Assembly: GCF_003716875.1 (NCBI RefSeq)
Contig: NZ_CP033078.1
Span: 1,054,001-1,118,000 of the forward strand
DNA length: 64,000 nucleotides
DNA from: Vibrio zhugei
GTDB taxonomy: Bacteria > Pseudomonadota > Gammaproteobacteria > Enterobacterales > Vibrionaceae
Reading direction: 5' to 3'
A model generated the notes under the pieces. That model was not told where the DNA came from. It did no database searches and saw only the letters and a program-made list of their open reading frames with translations. Of the stretch, positions 1-8,694 are shown one piece after another. The translations under genes were made by a program, and so were the position numbers. Position 1 is the first letter of the stretch. Every line of letters starts with the position of its first letter.

Positions 1-29
1 TCCCGCAGCCCTGTATTGCCGAGGTCACT

Positions 30-1343
30 TTGACTTACTTCCAGCAGACCATAACTCAGTTGACCGAACGAATTCATCACGCTCCAAGCGATGCCGTGCG
101 TGTCGAATTGCCGCTCACTGCCTCGAACTCAGTCTTCACACTTGATTGGCTTGATGCACAACCCGTGTATCCCAAGTTTTATTGGCAACCTCGTAGTGGT
201 GATGAGGAAGTGATGGCGTTAGGCGCGCTGACGACGTTTACGTCAGTACAATCGCAGGCGGTGTATCAAGGACTCGGTGACAATCAGCGTGTGTGGGGCG
301 GCCGCTCATTCGATGGCAAGACCTCGAAAAATCCGCATTGCTTGCCTGAATACTTTTTCTTACCACAGATTGAAGTGATTCGTCGTGGGAATGCTTGGTA
401 TCTCGCGGCCAATATTAACGATGATCGCGATACCGTGCTCTCCACCTTGCGGCAATTTGTGGCGGTCAGTTCTCCCGCCAACCATAAGAACGTGTCGATT
501 ATGACGCAGAGTCATACTCCGAATCAGAGACAATGGTCACAGTTAGTTGGGCAAGTGCTGCATGGCATTGAGCAACATTGCTTTAAAAAAGTGGTATTGG
601 CACGCGAAACTCGTCTTGGTCTCTCTGAGCATGTCAGTGCGGCCCGTTTGCTTAAAGAAAGTCGTCGTTACAACAAAGACAGCTTTCATTTTATGTTGGC
701 GCTCACTCCGCATTACGCCTTTGTCGGCTCGACGCCGGAACGCTTATATCAGCGACAAGGAGCCTTGGTTTTTACCGAAGCATTAGCCGGAACGATTGGG
801 CGCGGAGCGACCCCCGACTTAGACCAACAAAACGCGGAATGGCTGTTACACGATAAGAAAAACGTTAACGAAAATCAGTATGTTGTGGATGATATTGTCA
901 GCCGTTTGGATCCGCTGTCTGATGACTTGGCTGTCGAGCCGCATGTCGGTTTAGTCAAACTGCGTCAGGTGCAACATTTACGTCGCCGGATCACCGCCAC
1001 TTTGCAAGAGGGGATTGATGGCGCCGAGCTGCTGACGGCAATGCAACCGACGGCTGCAGTGTCTGGCTTACCTCGGCAATCCGCTTACGAATTTATTCTC
1101 AATAATGAGCCCTTTGTTCGAGGTTGGTATGCCGGCTCAATGGGGTATGTCAGCCGAGAGCATGCTGAGTTTTGTGTCGCCATTCGCAGTGCATTGGTGT
1201 TAGAGCGGGAAGTCCGTTTGTTTGCCGGAGCCGGCATTGTGCCCGGATCTGATGCGGCGATGGAATGGCAAGAGCTGGACAAAAAAATGGCGACGTTAAA
1301 GAGTCTAGTGACGGATATGCAGCAAGAGGACATTCTCGTATGA
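30..1343 (+). CDS. menF: Isochorismate synthase MenF
   Basis: Converts chorismate to isochorismate, the first committed step of menaquinone synthesis, in the cytoplasm with Mg2+. The 437 residues match the usual size of about 430. The C-terminal two thirds carry the chorismate-binding fold: the base lysine region FKKVVLARETRL near residue 190, VGSTPERL, EALAGTIGRG, NENQYVVDDI, QPTAAVSGLPR, and the closing FAGAGIVPGSD...EWQELDKK. The start is TTG at 30, with GAGG at 21-24 as ribosome binding site; the true start could lie upstream of the window. Its stop overlaps the menD start (ATGA), so the two are translationally coupled. It is the first visible gene of a menFDHBCE operon. Salicylate-type isochorismate synthases look alike, but the men context decides. 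Confidence 0.96.
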   Translation: MTYFQQTITQLTERIHHAPSDAVRVELPLTASNSVFTLDWLDAQPVYPKFYWQPRSGDEEVMALGALTTFTSVQSQAVYQGLGDNQRVWGGRSFDGKTSKNPHCLPEYFFLPQIEVIRRGNAWYLAANINDDRDTVLSTLRQFVAVSSPANHKNVSIMTQSHTPNQRQWSQLVGQVLHGIEQHCFKKVVLARETRLGLSEHVSAARLLKESRRYNKDSFHFMLALTPHYAFVGSTPERLYQRQGALVFTEALAGTIGRGATPDLDQQNAEWLLHDKKNVNENQYVVDDIVSRLDPLSDDLAVEPHVGLVKLRQVQHLRRRITATLQEGIDGAELLTAMQPTAAVSGLPRQSAYEFILNNEPFVRGWYAGSMGYVSREHAEFCVAIRSALVLEREVRLFAGAGIVPGSDAAMEWQELDKKMATLKSLVTDMQQEDILV

Positions 1344-3061
1344 CGCACGATCAAGCTTTATTGAACCGTATTTGGAGTCGAACGCTGCTAGAGGAGTTGA
1401 CACGTTGGGGCGTGGAGCATGTGTGCGCCGCGCCGGGCTCACGCTCGACCCCTTTGATTCTAGAGGCGGATGCCCATGAGACGTTGCACTTGCACACCCA
1501 TTTTGATGAACGCGGCTTAGGGTTCATGGCGCTAGGCTTAGCGAAAGCGACTCAGCAACCGGTCGTGATTATTGTCACGTCAGGCACCGCGGTAGCCAAT
1601 TTATTGCCGGCGATTGTTGAGTCGAAACTGACTGGGGAATCATTGATCGTGCTTTCATCGGATCGGCCGGTGGATCTTGTTGGTTGCGGTGCAAATCAAG
1701 CCATTTATCAACCGGGTATTTTTTCTGAGCATGTCACGCACAGTGTCAACTTGCCTTCGCCGTCGACACAGACGCCATTAACGTGGTTACTCAGTTGTGT
1801 GGATGAAGCCATGCATCAACAGCGCCAGCATGGCGGTAGTGTGCATATTAACTGCCCGTATCCTGAGCCTCTATACACGGCGCAATGTGAATCAGTGTAC
1901 GCGGACTATTGCGCGCCAATCGCCACTTGGCAGGCTTCTCGTCATCCTTATTCTCAGCGCTCGAGCATGCAACATTTAGATGCGCCTGCGATGCCTTTGC
2001 ATCAAACCAAAGGCTTAGTGGTGATTGGGGCAGTGGCTTTGCGCCAAGCACAATCGGCGGCGGCCTTTGCTGAAAAAATGGGGTGGCCTTATTTATGTGA
2101 CCCGCAGTCTGGGATCACCAGCCCGTGGGAGCATTATGACCTGTGGTTAACCAATCCTAATGCGGTTGAGCTGCTTTCCCAATGTGAGCATATTGTGCAG
2201 TTTGGTGGGCGTATTGTCTCTAAGCGATTGAATCAGTGGATTGCCGAGCAAGTTCAGGTGCGTGGTGCACTTTATGAGGTGGTCACCCCTGACGAAGCAC
2301 AGCACAACCAAAGCCACTTACCACAGCAACGCTGGATGATGATGCCACAAGTCTGGACCGCGCCCTATTTAACCTCTGATGAGAGTGTTGATGAGCCGCT
2401 CAGATCCTTATACCAAGGCTGGGGAGAGGCGTTATGGCCTTTGGCTGATGAGTGTGCGTTGTTCGCCACCTTGCACTTGAATCAAGATCGCTTATCCGAA
2501 GTTGCGGTTGCCCTCACGTTGAATCAGGTCGCTGAGCAACACCCGCTCTTTTTGGGGAATAGCTTAATGATCCGGATGATTGATATGTTGAGCACGCTCA
2601 CCGATGTGCCTGTTTATAGTAATCGCGGGGCCTCTGGGATTGATGGATTAATTGCGACTGCAGCGGGCGTGCAGCGAGGGTTACAAGATGGATTGCTGGT
2701 GGTGATTGGTGATACCGCCTTGTTGCATGATCTGAATTCTCTGGCGTTGTTGCGCTCGGTCACACAACCGATGGTAGTGGTGGTGACCAATAATGATGGC
2801 GGTGCGATTTTTGATTTGCTTCCCGTGGATGCCGCTAAACGAGACGCGTTATACCGTATGCCCCACGGCTACGACTTCGCCCACGCGGCGGCGCAATTTG
2901 GTTTAAGCTATGCCAATCCAAGTTCGCTCCATGACTACCAACGTGTTATTCAACAGCACTGGGAAACCGGTACTGGCACCTTACTGGTGGAAGTGTCCAC
3001 GCCGCCACAAGAGGCCGCGCAGCATATTCAGCAGCTGGTGGAGCACGTCCATGCTTTATAG
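1340..3061 (+). CDS. menD: SEPHCHC synthase MenD
   Basis: Thiamine-diphosphate enzyme that joins 2-oxoglutarate (as succinic semialdehyde-ThDP) to isochorismate, giving SEPHCHC. The 573 residues fit the family (about 555-580). The N-terminal ThDP-binding half has EHVCAAPGSRSTPL and the TSGTAVANLLPAIVES segment; the C-terminal half has the cofactor motif beginning VVIGDTALLHDLNSL and ending NNDGGAIFDLLP. The start is the ATG at 1340, which overlaps the menF stop; the reading frame stays open upstream to 1265, but that part lies inside menF and is unlikely to be used. The 3' end overlaps menH by 11 bases. Confidence 0.97.
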   Translation: MTHDQALLNRIWSRTLLEELTRWGVEHVCAAPGSRSTPLILEADAHETLHLHTHFDERGLGFMALGLAKATQQPVVIIVTSGTAVANLLPAIVESKLTGESLIVLSSDRPVDLVGCGANQAIYQPGIFSEHVTHSVNLPSPSTQTPLTWLLSCVDEAMHQQRQHGGSVHINCPYPEPLYTAQCESVYADYCAPIATWQASRHPYSQRSSMQHLDAPAMPLHQTKGLVVIGAVALRQAQSAAAFAEKMGWPYLCDPQSGITSPWEHYDLWLTNPNAVELLSQCEHIVQFGGRIVSKRLNQWIAEQVQVRGALYEVVTPDEAQHNQSHLPQQRWMMMPQVWTAPYLTSDESVDEPLRSLYQGWGEALWPLADECALFATLHLNQDRLSEVAVALTLNQVAEQHPLFLGNSLMIRMIDMLSTLTDVPVYSNRGASGIDGLIATAAGVQRGLQDGLLVVIGDTALLHDLNSLALLRSVTQPMVVVVTNNDGGAIFDLLPVDAAKRDALYRMPHGYDFAHAAAQFGLSYANPSSLHDYQRVIQQHWETGTGTLLVEVSTPPQEAAQHIQQLVEHVHAL

Positions 3062-3848
3062 CCAGAGAGTCTCCACGGCACCGTCTTCTCAGCAACCGGT
3101 TTTGGTTTGGTTACATGGCTTATTGGGCAGCGGTGACGATTGGTTAGACACCGTGCATGCGCTAAAAAGCTATGACCACCTGTTGGTGGATTTACCCGGG
3201 CATGGAGGGAGCCAAGCGCAGCGCTGTGAGGATCTGCAAGCGTGTGCCCAACAGGTCGTCGATACCATTATTCAGCAGTTGGGGGCGCAGCAGCCCGTGA
3301 TATTGATGGGGTACTCTTTAGGAGCACGAGTGGCCATGGTGGCTGCGACGAGTGGCATGCTGAAGAGTGTTAATTTGCGTGGGCTGGTCTTGGAAAGCGG
3401 TAATGCCGGCTTGGCGGGCGAGGCGGAGCGATTGACACGCTTAGCGCATGATAGGCAATGGGCACAACGCTTTGCGTACGAACCGATAGAAAGTGTATTA
3501 AACGCTTGGTATCAACAACCTGTTTTTCGCTCTCTAACCTCCCAACAACGACACATGTTGATTCAGGCGAGAGCGCATAACTCGGGAGAGGCGATCGCCC
3601 ATATGCTCGCGGCGACCTCACTTGGAACTCAGTGTGATTTGGTTTCTGCATTGCAAGGGGTGTCGCTGCCTAAGTTGTACATTTGCGGCGATAAAGACGA
3701 AAAATTCCTGCATCTAGCTCAAGGGTATGGTCTGCCAACGCAGGTTGTTCACGGTGCGGGGCATAATGTTCACAAAGAGCAGCCACAGACATTCGCGGCT
3801 CTTATTCATCATTTCATAACCACCACAGCGTTAGGTGGATTAGCATAA
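3051..3848 (+). CDS. menH: SHCHC synthase MenH (alpha/beta hydrolase)
   Basis: Eliminates pyruvate from SEPHCHC to give SHCHC. An alpha/beta-hydrolase of 265 residues: oxyanion-hole segment LVWLHGLLGSGDDW, nucleophile elbow GYSLGAR with the serine near residue 90, an acidic residue in CGDKDEKF and the catalytic histidine in GAGHNVHKEQ. The ATG at 3051 lies inside the end of menD; the frame continues open to 2910 but that extension (rich in W, R and P) is a shadow of menD. It is followed after 15 bases by menB. The position between menD and menB is the same as in E. coli. Confidence 0.93.
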   Translation: MLYSQRVSTAPSSQQPVLVWLHGLLGSGDDWLDTVHALKSYDHLLVDLPGHGGSQAQRCEDLQACAQQVVDTIIQQLGAQQPVILMGYSLGARVAMVAATSGMLKSVNLRGLVLESGNAGLAGEAERLTRLAHDRQWAQRFAYEPIESVLNAWYQQPVFRSLTSQQRHMLIQARAHNSGEAIAHMLAATSLGTQCDLVSALQGVSLPKLYICGDKDEKFLHLAQGYGLPTQVVHGAGHNVHKEQPQTFAALIHHFITTTALGGLA

Positions 3849-3863
3849 TAATTGGGGTTTTCC

Positions 3864-4730
3864 ATGGCAAAAACGGTCGGTATTTCAGAAGAAGCACTTT
3901 ATGCACCAGTAGAGTGGCGTGATTGCAGCGCAGACTATGAAGATATTCACTTTCACAAATCGGTCGATGGTATTGCAAAAATTACCATTGCTCGTCCACA
4001 AGTTCATAATGCATTTCGACCTAAAACGGTGAAAGAAATGATTCATGCTCTGGCCGATGCACGTTATGACGAACGCGTTGGTGTGATCATTTTAACGGGG
4101 ATTGGCGAAAAAGCCTTTTGCTCTGGTGGTGATCAGAAAATCCGTGGGGATTACGGCGGTTATCAAGACGATGAAGGCACCCACCATTTGAATGTGTTGG
4201 ATTTTCAACGTCAGATTCGGACGTGTCCAAAACCGGTGATCGCTCAAGTGTCTGGTTGGGCCGTCGGCGGAGGTCATGTGCTGCATATGATGTGTGATTT
4301 AACCATCGCTGCGGAGAACGCGCAATTTGGTCAAACCGGACCCAAAGTGGGGTCGTTCGACGGAGGATGGGGCGCATCTTATATGGCGCGTATTGTCGGA
4401 CAAAAGAAAGCGCGTGAAATTTGGTTTTTATGTCGTTTCTATGATGCCCAAGAAGCGCTAGATATGGGATTAGTCAATACGGTTGTGCCGCTCGAACATA
4501 TTGAAAAAGAAACGGTTCGCTGGTGTCGGGAAGTGTTACAACATAGTCCTATGGCATTGCGTTGCTTAAAAGCGGCCTTAAACGCAGACTGTGATGGACA
4601 AGCAGGACTGCAAGAACTTGCAGGGAATGCTACAATGTTGTTCTACATGACCGAGGAAGGCCAAGAAGGTCGTAACGCTTTCAATGAAAAGCGTCATCCA
4701 GACTTCGATAAATTCCCACGTAATCCATAG
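3864..4730 (+). CDS. menB: 1,4-dihydroxy-2-naphthoyl-CoA synthase MenB
   Basis: Crotonase-fold enzyme that closes the second ring of the naphthoquinone from o-succinylbenzoyl-CoA. 288 residues, the family length. Visible are the CoA/oxyanion segment [14 protein letters not shown], the second oxyanion region [18 protein letters not shown], the [12 protein letters not shown] loop typical of MenB, and the C-terminal ending [11 protein letters not shown] seen in MenB proteins. The start is the ATG at 3864, with GGGG at 3854-3857 as ribosome binding site; an in-frame TTG at 3852 coincides with that site and is rejected. Unlike the tightly packed genes before it, it is followed by 127 bases before menC. 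Confidence 0.97.
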   Translation: MAKTVGISEEALYAPVEWRDCSADYEDIHFHKSVDGIAKITIARPQVHNAFRPKTVKEMIHALADARYDERVGVIILTGIGEKAFCSGGDQKIRGDYGGYQDDEGTHHLNVLDFQRQIRTCPKPVIAQVSGWAVGGGHVLHMMCDLTIAAENAQFGQTGPKVGSFDGGWGASYMARIVGQKKAREIWFLCRFYDAQEALDMGLVNTVVPLEHIEKETVRWCREVLQHSPMALRCLKAALNADCDGQAGLQELAGNATMLFYMTEEGQEGRNAFNEKRHPDFDKFPRNP

Positions 4731-4737
4731 CCTCCAT

Positions 4738-4774
4738 CTAGGTCGTCAGAGAGCGTAGCTTTCTGGCGGCCTAG
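4738..4774 (+). other. Hairpin between menB and menC
   Basis: An imperfect inverted repeat, CTAGGTCGTCAGA against TCTGGCGGCCTAG, that pairs along about 13 bases if G-U pairs are allowed, with an 11-base loop. No T-run follows, so it is not a classical terminator. It could be an RNA-processing or mRNA-stability element separating menFDHB from menCE, or a REP-like repeat. This is inference. Confidence 0.45.
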
Positions 4775-4857
4775 GGAAAGCTATATTGATACGTAGTGGT
4801 ATTGGCTCGCTCAGTATCATTACGTATCACTCTATTTTTAAAAAGGTTAGACGCGTT

Positions 4858-5856
4858 ATGCGCAGCGCAAAACTCTACCGCTACACTTTGCCTATGGACA
4901 GTGGTGTCGTACTTCGAAACAATAAATTAACTCATCGCATCGGCTATGTTGTCGCGCTCAGTGAGCAAGACAAAACCGGTTATGGGGAAATTGCTCCTTT
5001 ACCCGGGTTTAGTCCCGAAAGTGTTGAAGAAGCGGGGGCCCTCGCCAAAGAAATGATGAGTGCTTGGCTGGAGTCTAGACAGTTTCATTATCAAGATGCG
5101 TTTCCTTCGGTCGCTTGTGGTTTATCCATGGCGGAGATGGAATTGAATCAACAACTCCCTTTAGAGGGGAACTACAATACCGCGCCATTATGCAAAGGTG
5201 ACGCGGAAGATTTGTGGCCAGCTTTAAGTAATATGCCCGGCGATAAAATCGCCAAAGTCAAAGTGGGGCGCTACGAACCAATTCGTGATGGCATGATGGT
5301 GTCTCTGCTTTTAGAATCGATGCCTGACTTGCAATTACGATTGGACGCGAACCGGGCTTGGACTCGTGAGCAAGCCGATAAGTTTATTAGCTATTTGCCG
5401 CAATCATTACGCCACCGAATTGTGTTTATTGAAGAGCCTTGTCATAAACCGTCCGATAGCTTGTCGTTTTCTTTGGATTCTGGAGTGTTCATTGCGTGGG
5501 ATGAAACCCTGCAAGATGGGGCGCAACAGCCCGGTTTTAGCGTCGCGGATTTAACCGGTGGGCGTGCACTTATTATCAAACCTATGGTGCTGGGGTCGCT
5601 AGCGTATTGTCAAAGTTTGATTGAGCAAGCCAATGCGATGAATATGCAGGTTGTGGTGAGCTCTAGCATTGAATCGAGCTTAGGATTAACCCAATTAGCA
5701 CGATGGGCCACGTTAGTCGCCCCTAACTCGATCCCTGGACTCGATACGGTTGACTTGTTCCAAGAACAATTGATAACACCATGGCCGGGCTGTTCGTTAC
5801 CGGTCAAAGGTTTTGAGGAATTGGAATTGATATGGGATCAAACCGCAAGGCAATAA
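4858..5856 (+). CDS. menC: o-Succinylbenzoate synthase MenC
   Basis: Dehydrates SHCHC to o-succinylbenzoate. Enolase-superfamily protein of 332 residues (family about 320). Catalytic lysine pair region KIAKVKVGRY, metal ligands in RLDANRAW, FIEEPCH and WDETL, and the second lysine in LIIKPMVLGS are all in the expected order. The ATG at 4858 is preceded by AAGG at 4843-4846; the frame is open further upstream to 4786, but that part does not resemble the family. The 3' end overlaps menE by 25 bases, so the two are coupled. Confidence 0.93.
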   Translation: MRSAKLYRYTLPMDSGVVLRNNKLTHRIGYVVALSEQDKTGYGEIAPLPGFSPESVEEAGALAKEMMSAWLESRQFHYQDAFPSVACGLSMAEMELNQQLPLEGNYNTAPLCKGDAEDLWPALSNMPGDKIAKVKVGRYEPIRDGMMVSLLLESMPDLQLRLDANRAWTREQADKFISYLPQSLRHRIVFIEEPCHKPSDSLSFSLDSGVFIAWDETLQDGAQQPGFSVADLTGGRALIIKPMVLGSLAYCQSLIEQANAMNMQVVVSSSIESSLGLTQLARWATLVAPNSIPGLDTVDLFQEQLITPWPGCSLPVKGFEELELIWDQTARQ

Positions 5857-7316
5857 CCGAATTACCGACAATACCGATGTGGCAACATTGGCGCACGATT
5901 GCGCCAATGGCGGTCGCGTTATACACAGAGAATGCGGTATATACATGGCAAGCACTGTGTGATGAGGTGGACAGCGTGAGTGATCAGCTTTATCAACAAG
6001 GTGTGAGAGCTCAAGATGTAGTGACGATGGTCGGCAAAAATCACCCTGATATGCTGCTGCTGATGTTGGCAGCACATCAGATCGGTGCGACTTGTGCGCT
6101 GACCATGCCGCAACCAGAAGCGCTATTGGCGCGTAAACTCACGACACTGTATCCGCCTCACAGTACGGCCTTTGTTTGGTTTTCTCCTGATTTGGCGTTT
6201 TCGCTTGATCGTCAACAGATGCCTCGCCAGATACATCATATCGTGATGACGTCTTTGCATGCTCGTGGCCCCCAACCGCGGGCGAAGTCTGCCCCTTATC
6301 TTTGTCATTATGATGCGCAATCCCTTGCGAGCCTAATTTTTACCTCCGGATCGACTGGGACACCGAAAGCTGTGGCGCATACCCATCAGCAGCATTTTGC
6401 TTCGGCCACCGGGCTTTTGCAGTGGTTACGTTTCACATGTGATGAGTGCTGGTTATTAAGCTTGCCTTTATATCACGTCTCTGGTTTGTCGATTGTCTAC
6501 CGCTGGCTGGCCGCGGGGGGCAGTCTCAAAGTGGGGACCGGACATTTACTGGAAGATATGACCGGAGTAACGCATGCCTCTTTGGTTCCGCTGCAATTAC
6601 AAAGGTTACTCGAAAGTGAGCAGTCACTATGTTTATCTCGTGTGTTGCTTGGGGGGAGTCATATACCGCAAGCGCTTGGGCTACGCGCGGCTGCTTTAGG
6701 CATCGAAACGTGGTTGGGATATGGAATGACAGAAGCGGCATCGACCGTGACCGCGCGCCGAGTGCAGCAAGGGGACGGAGTCGGCGCTGTACTCCCCAAT
6801 CGAGAGCTGATGGTCCGCGGGCAGCGTATTTTTCTACGCGGCGCAACCTTAGCAAGTGGTTACTATCATCAAGGCGTATTGACCTCATTGCTGAACGACG
6901 ATGGATGGTTTGATACCCAGGATCTCGGGTTCTGGCAAGAGAGCGGACAGTTGATCATTTTGGGACGAGCGGATAATCAGTTTATCTCGGGTGGTGAAAA
7001 TATTCACTGTGAAGAAATCGAAGCGGTACTGAACCAACATGATGAGGTACGCAGTGCGATTGTTGTACCAGTCAATGATGTTACTTATGGGGCTAGGCCC
7101 GTCGCGATTGTGCAAGCCAATGTGGCGTTGGACACAATAGATTGGCACCATTGGTGCCAAGATAAATTGGAAAAATTTAAATGGCCTATCGCGTATTATG
7201 CCATGCCCAGTCATTTGGCCAATGGCGGCATTAAACCGCCAAGACGAGCGTTACACGACTGGTTGTTGCAGTGTCACTTTCCATCCTCACTCCCCTTACC
7301 AAAAGAAAAGTTATGA
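5832..7316 (+). CDS. menE: o-Succinylbenzoate-CoA ligase MenE
   Basis: Acyl-adenylate ligase that activates o-succinylbenzoate with ATP and CoA. The ANL signatures are in order: P-loop FTSGSTGTPKAVAHTH, the GYGMTEAAST motif, DGWFDTQDLG, hinge GRADNQFISGGENIHCEEIE, and the C-terminal lysine in GGIKPPRR. 494 residues is at the upper end for MenE. The ATG at 5832 inside menC was chosen because GAGGAATTGG lies just upstream; an internal ATG at 5877 is an alternative. Last gene of the men operon in this window; the order F-D-H-B-C-E is that of E. coli. Confidence 0.93.
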   Translation: MGSNRKAITELPTIPMWQHWRTIAPMAVALYTENAVYTWQALCDEVDSVSDQLYQQGVRAQDVVTMVGKNHPDMLLLMLAAHQIGATCALTMPQPEALLARKLTTLYPPHSTAFVWFSPDLAFSLDRQQMPRQIHHIVMTSLHARGPQPRAKSAPYLCHYDAQSLASLIFTSGSTGTPKAVAHTHQQHFASATGLLQWLRFTCDECWLLSLPLYHVSGLSIVYRWLAAGGSLKVGTGHLLEDMTGVTHASLVPLQLQRLLESEQSLCLSRVLLGGSHIPQALGLRAAALGIETWLGYGMTEAASTVTARRVQQGDGVGAVLPNRELMVRGQRIFLRGATLASGYYHQGVLTSLLNDDGWFDTQDLGFWQESGQLIILGRADNQFISGGENIHCEEIEAVLNQHDEVRSAIVVPVNDVTYGARPVAIVQANVALDTIDWHHWCQDKLEKFKWPIAYYAMPSHLANGGIKPPRRALHDWLLQCHFPSSLPLPKEKL

Positions 7317-7320
7317 GATA

Positions 7321-7347
7321 GATGAAAAGCGTATTTCCGCTTTCATC
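7321..7347 (+). terminator. Weak hairpin after menE
   Basis: GATGAAAAGCG pairs with CGCTTTCATC across a short loop, with one bulged A, directly after the menE stop. Only a weak T-rich stretch follows (GAGAGTTTCTC), so termination here is possible but uncertain. Confidence 0.4.
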
Positions 7348-7400
7348 GAGAGTTTCTCATACTAACGCCATTATGATGAACCGCATAAGGATGGCGAACG

Positions 7401-7556
7401 ATGATCCGTTTCATCTTACTCCTCTCAATTCTGATGCAAATTGGCATCGCCCTCACTGAGCAAGGTTGGTTATGCTACGCTGCGCAGCTTAGTGCCTTTC
7501 TCTCTTGTATTGCATTAGCGTTATCAGAGCCAACTCGTACTACAGCGGATGAGTAA
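7401..7556 (+). CDS. Small hydrophobic protein, 51 aa
   Basis: An open frame of 51 codons starting ATG at 7401, with AAGG at 7386-7389 as a distant possible ribosome binding site. The product begins with a hydrophobic stretch ([18 protein letters not shown]), has a second hydrophobic stretch around residues 24-42, and ends in a short polar tail, so it could be a small inner-membrane hairpin protein. Its last 17 bases overlap the end of the convergent YeiH-type gene. I do not recognise a family. The spacing of the ribosome binding site is poor, so it may not be translated. Confidence 0.4.
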   Translation: MIRFILLLSILMQIGIALTEQGWLCYAAQLSAFLSCIALALSEPTRTTADE

Positions 7557-8466
7557 GTAGCCAACTTAACGATGTACAGGAAATCAGTATCCATAGAGTG
7601 ACACCGAAAAGAAAGGGTCTTGGACCCGACTGCTTTAAGCGCTGAATGGAAATGCCACAGCCGATGAGGTAAAGACAGACAACCAAGGCTTGTTTCGAGA
7701 GAATAAATACAAGGTGATAGATGCGGTGTCCTTGCGGGAATAGCGCGGTAATCGCGATAGCAACGCAATAAAACAGGATGAAGTAAGGAATGGTGACTTT
7801 CTTTGTGTGACTACGAAACAGCCACGCACTGACAAAGGCGACAGGAACAATCCATAACGCTCGTGCTAATTTGAGAGTGGTCGCCGTTTTCAATGCGTCG
7901 GCGCCATAGGCAGAGGCAGCGCCGACGACTGACGAGGTGTCATGAATCGCAATGGCAGCCCATGTCCCAAAGGTTTGCTGATCTAACTGCAAAGCATGGC
8001 CAATCATCGGAAAGAGAAACAGCGCGACAGAGTTTAAAACGAACACCGTACCCAGCGCGACGCCAATTTGCTCATCTTTTGCGTCAATAGCGGGCGCGAC
8101 CGCAGCAATGGCACTGCCTCCACAAATGGCAGTGCCGGAGGCAATCAGGTGGCCTGTTTTCTTATCTAAGCCAATCCAAGAGGCGATGACTGTTCCGATC
8201 AGCAATGTCCCAATGATGGTTGTCATTACTAACCCGATACCATGGGCGGTCACTGAGAGCGCTTGTTGTAATGGGATGCCAAACCCTAAGCCAACAATGG
8301 AATAGGCTAATAACTTTTTAGTGATTTTTGTGACGGCAATGCCTTGGGGAACCAGACCAAAGGAAGTGATGAGAAAACCGAGAATCAAGGCCATGGGGGA
8401 GTTGATCGCAGGCGTGACGCATAGAATTAGCCCTAACCAAAAGAAGAGGTTTTTTATTTTCATCAT
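7540..8466 (-). CDS. YeiH-type (UPF0324 / PSE family) membrane protein
   Basis: Polytopic inner-membrane protein of 308 residues, the common family length, with about nine to ten hydrophobic segments. Recognisable family stretches are [13 protein letters not shown] near the N-terminus, [21 protein letters not shown] in the middle and [20 protein letters not shown]. The family is annotated as putative sulfate exporter, but transport has rarely been shown, so the substrate should be treated as unknown. It stands alone, convergent with the men operon, and begins with two ATG codons in a row. No LysR-type yeiE-like regulator is next to it here. Confidence 0.85.
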   Translation of the reverse strand: MMKIKNLFFWLGLILCVTPAINSPMALILGFLITSFGLVPQGIAVTKITKKLLAYSIVGLGFGIPLQQALSVTAHGIGLVMTTIIGTLLIGTVIASWIGLDKKTGHLIASGTAICGGSAIAAVAPAIDAKDEQIGVALGTVFVLNSVALFLFPMIGHALQLDQQTFGTWAAIAIHDTSSVVGAASAYGADALKTATTLKLARALWIVPVAFVSAWLFRSHTKKVTIPYFILFYCVAIAITALFPQGHRIYHLVFILSKQALVVCLYLIGCGISIQRLKQSGPRPFLFGVTLWILISCTSLSWLLTHPL

Positions 8467-8532
8467 AAGTTTATCATTCGTGGTGCTGGTGAGTTGGAAT
8501 GAGCGTTATTGTAGCCTAACTTGCTCTATCAG

Positions 8533-8556
8533 AAAGTCTTAAAGTCTTAAAGTCTT
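8533..8556. repeat. Triple 8-bp tandem repeat
   Basis: Three perfect copies of AAAGTCTT in a row, in the spacer upstream of the YeiH-type gene. A short tandem repeat of this kind can change copy number by slippage; no function is evident. Confidence 0.6.
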
Positions 8557-8633
8557 TAACACCTGTTCAGTTTTATTGAACGCATATGTGCTCCGTCGTG
8601 AGGCGGGGACAGGCTCGTTTAGTGAATAGGGAT

Positions 8634-8669
8634 GAAAAAGCCAAGCCCAGCGCGTGCGCTCAGCTTGGC
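8634..8669 (-). terminator. Terminator of the MFS-acyltransferase gene
   Basis: Read on the minus strand, GCCAAGC and AGCGC arms pair with GCGCT and GCTTGGC around a GT turn (8640-8669), followed by GGCTTTTTCATC, a T-run. It lies 26 bases after the stop of the transporter-acyltransferase gene. Confidence 0.8.
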
Positions 8670-8694
8670 CGATCAATGGTGAAAAGAGATAGGG

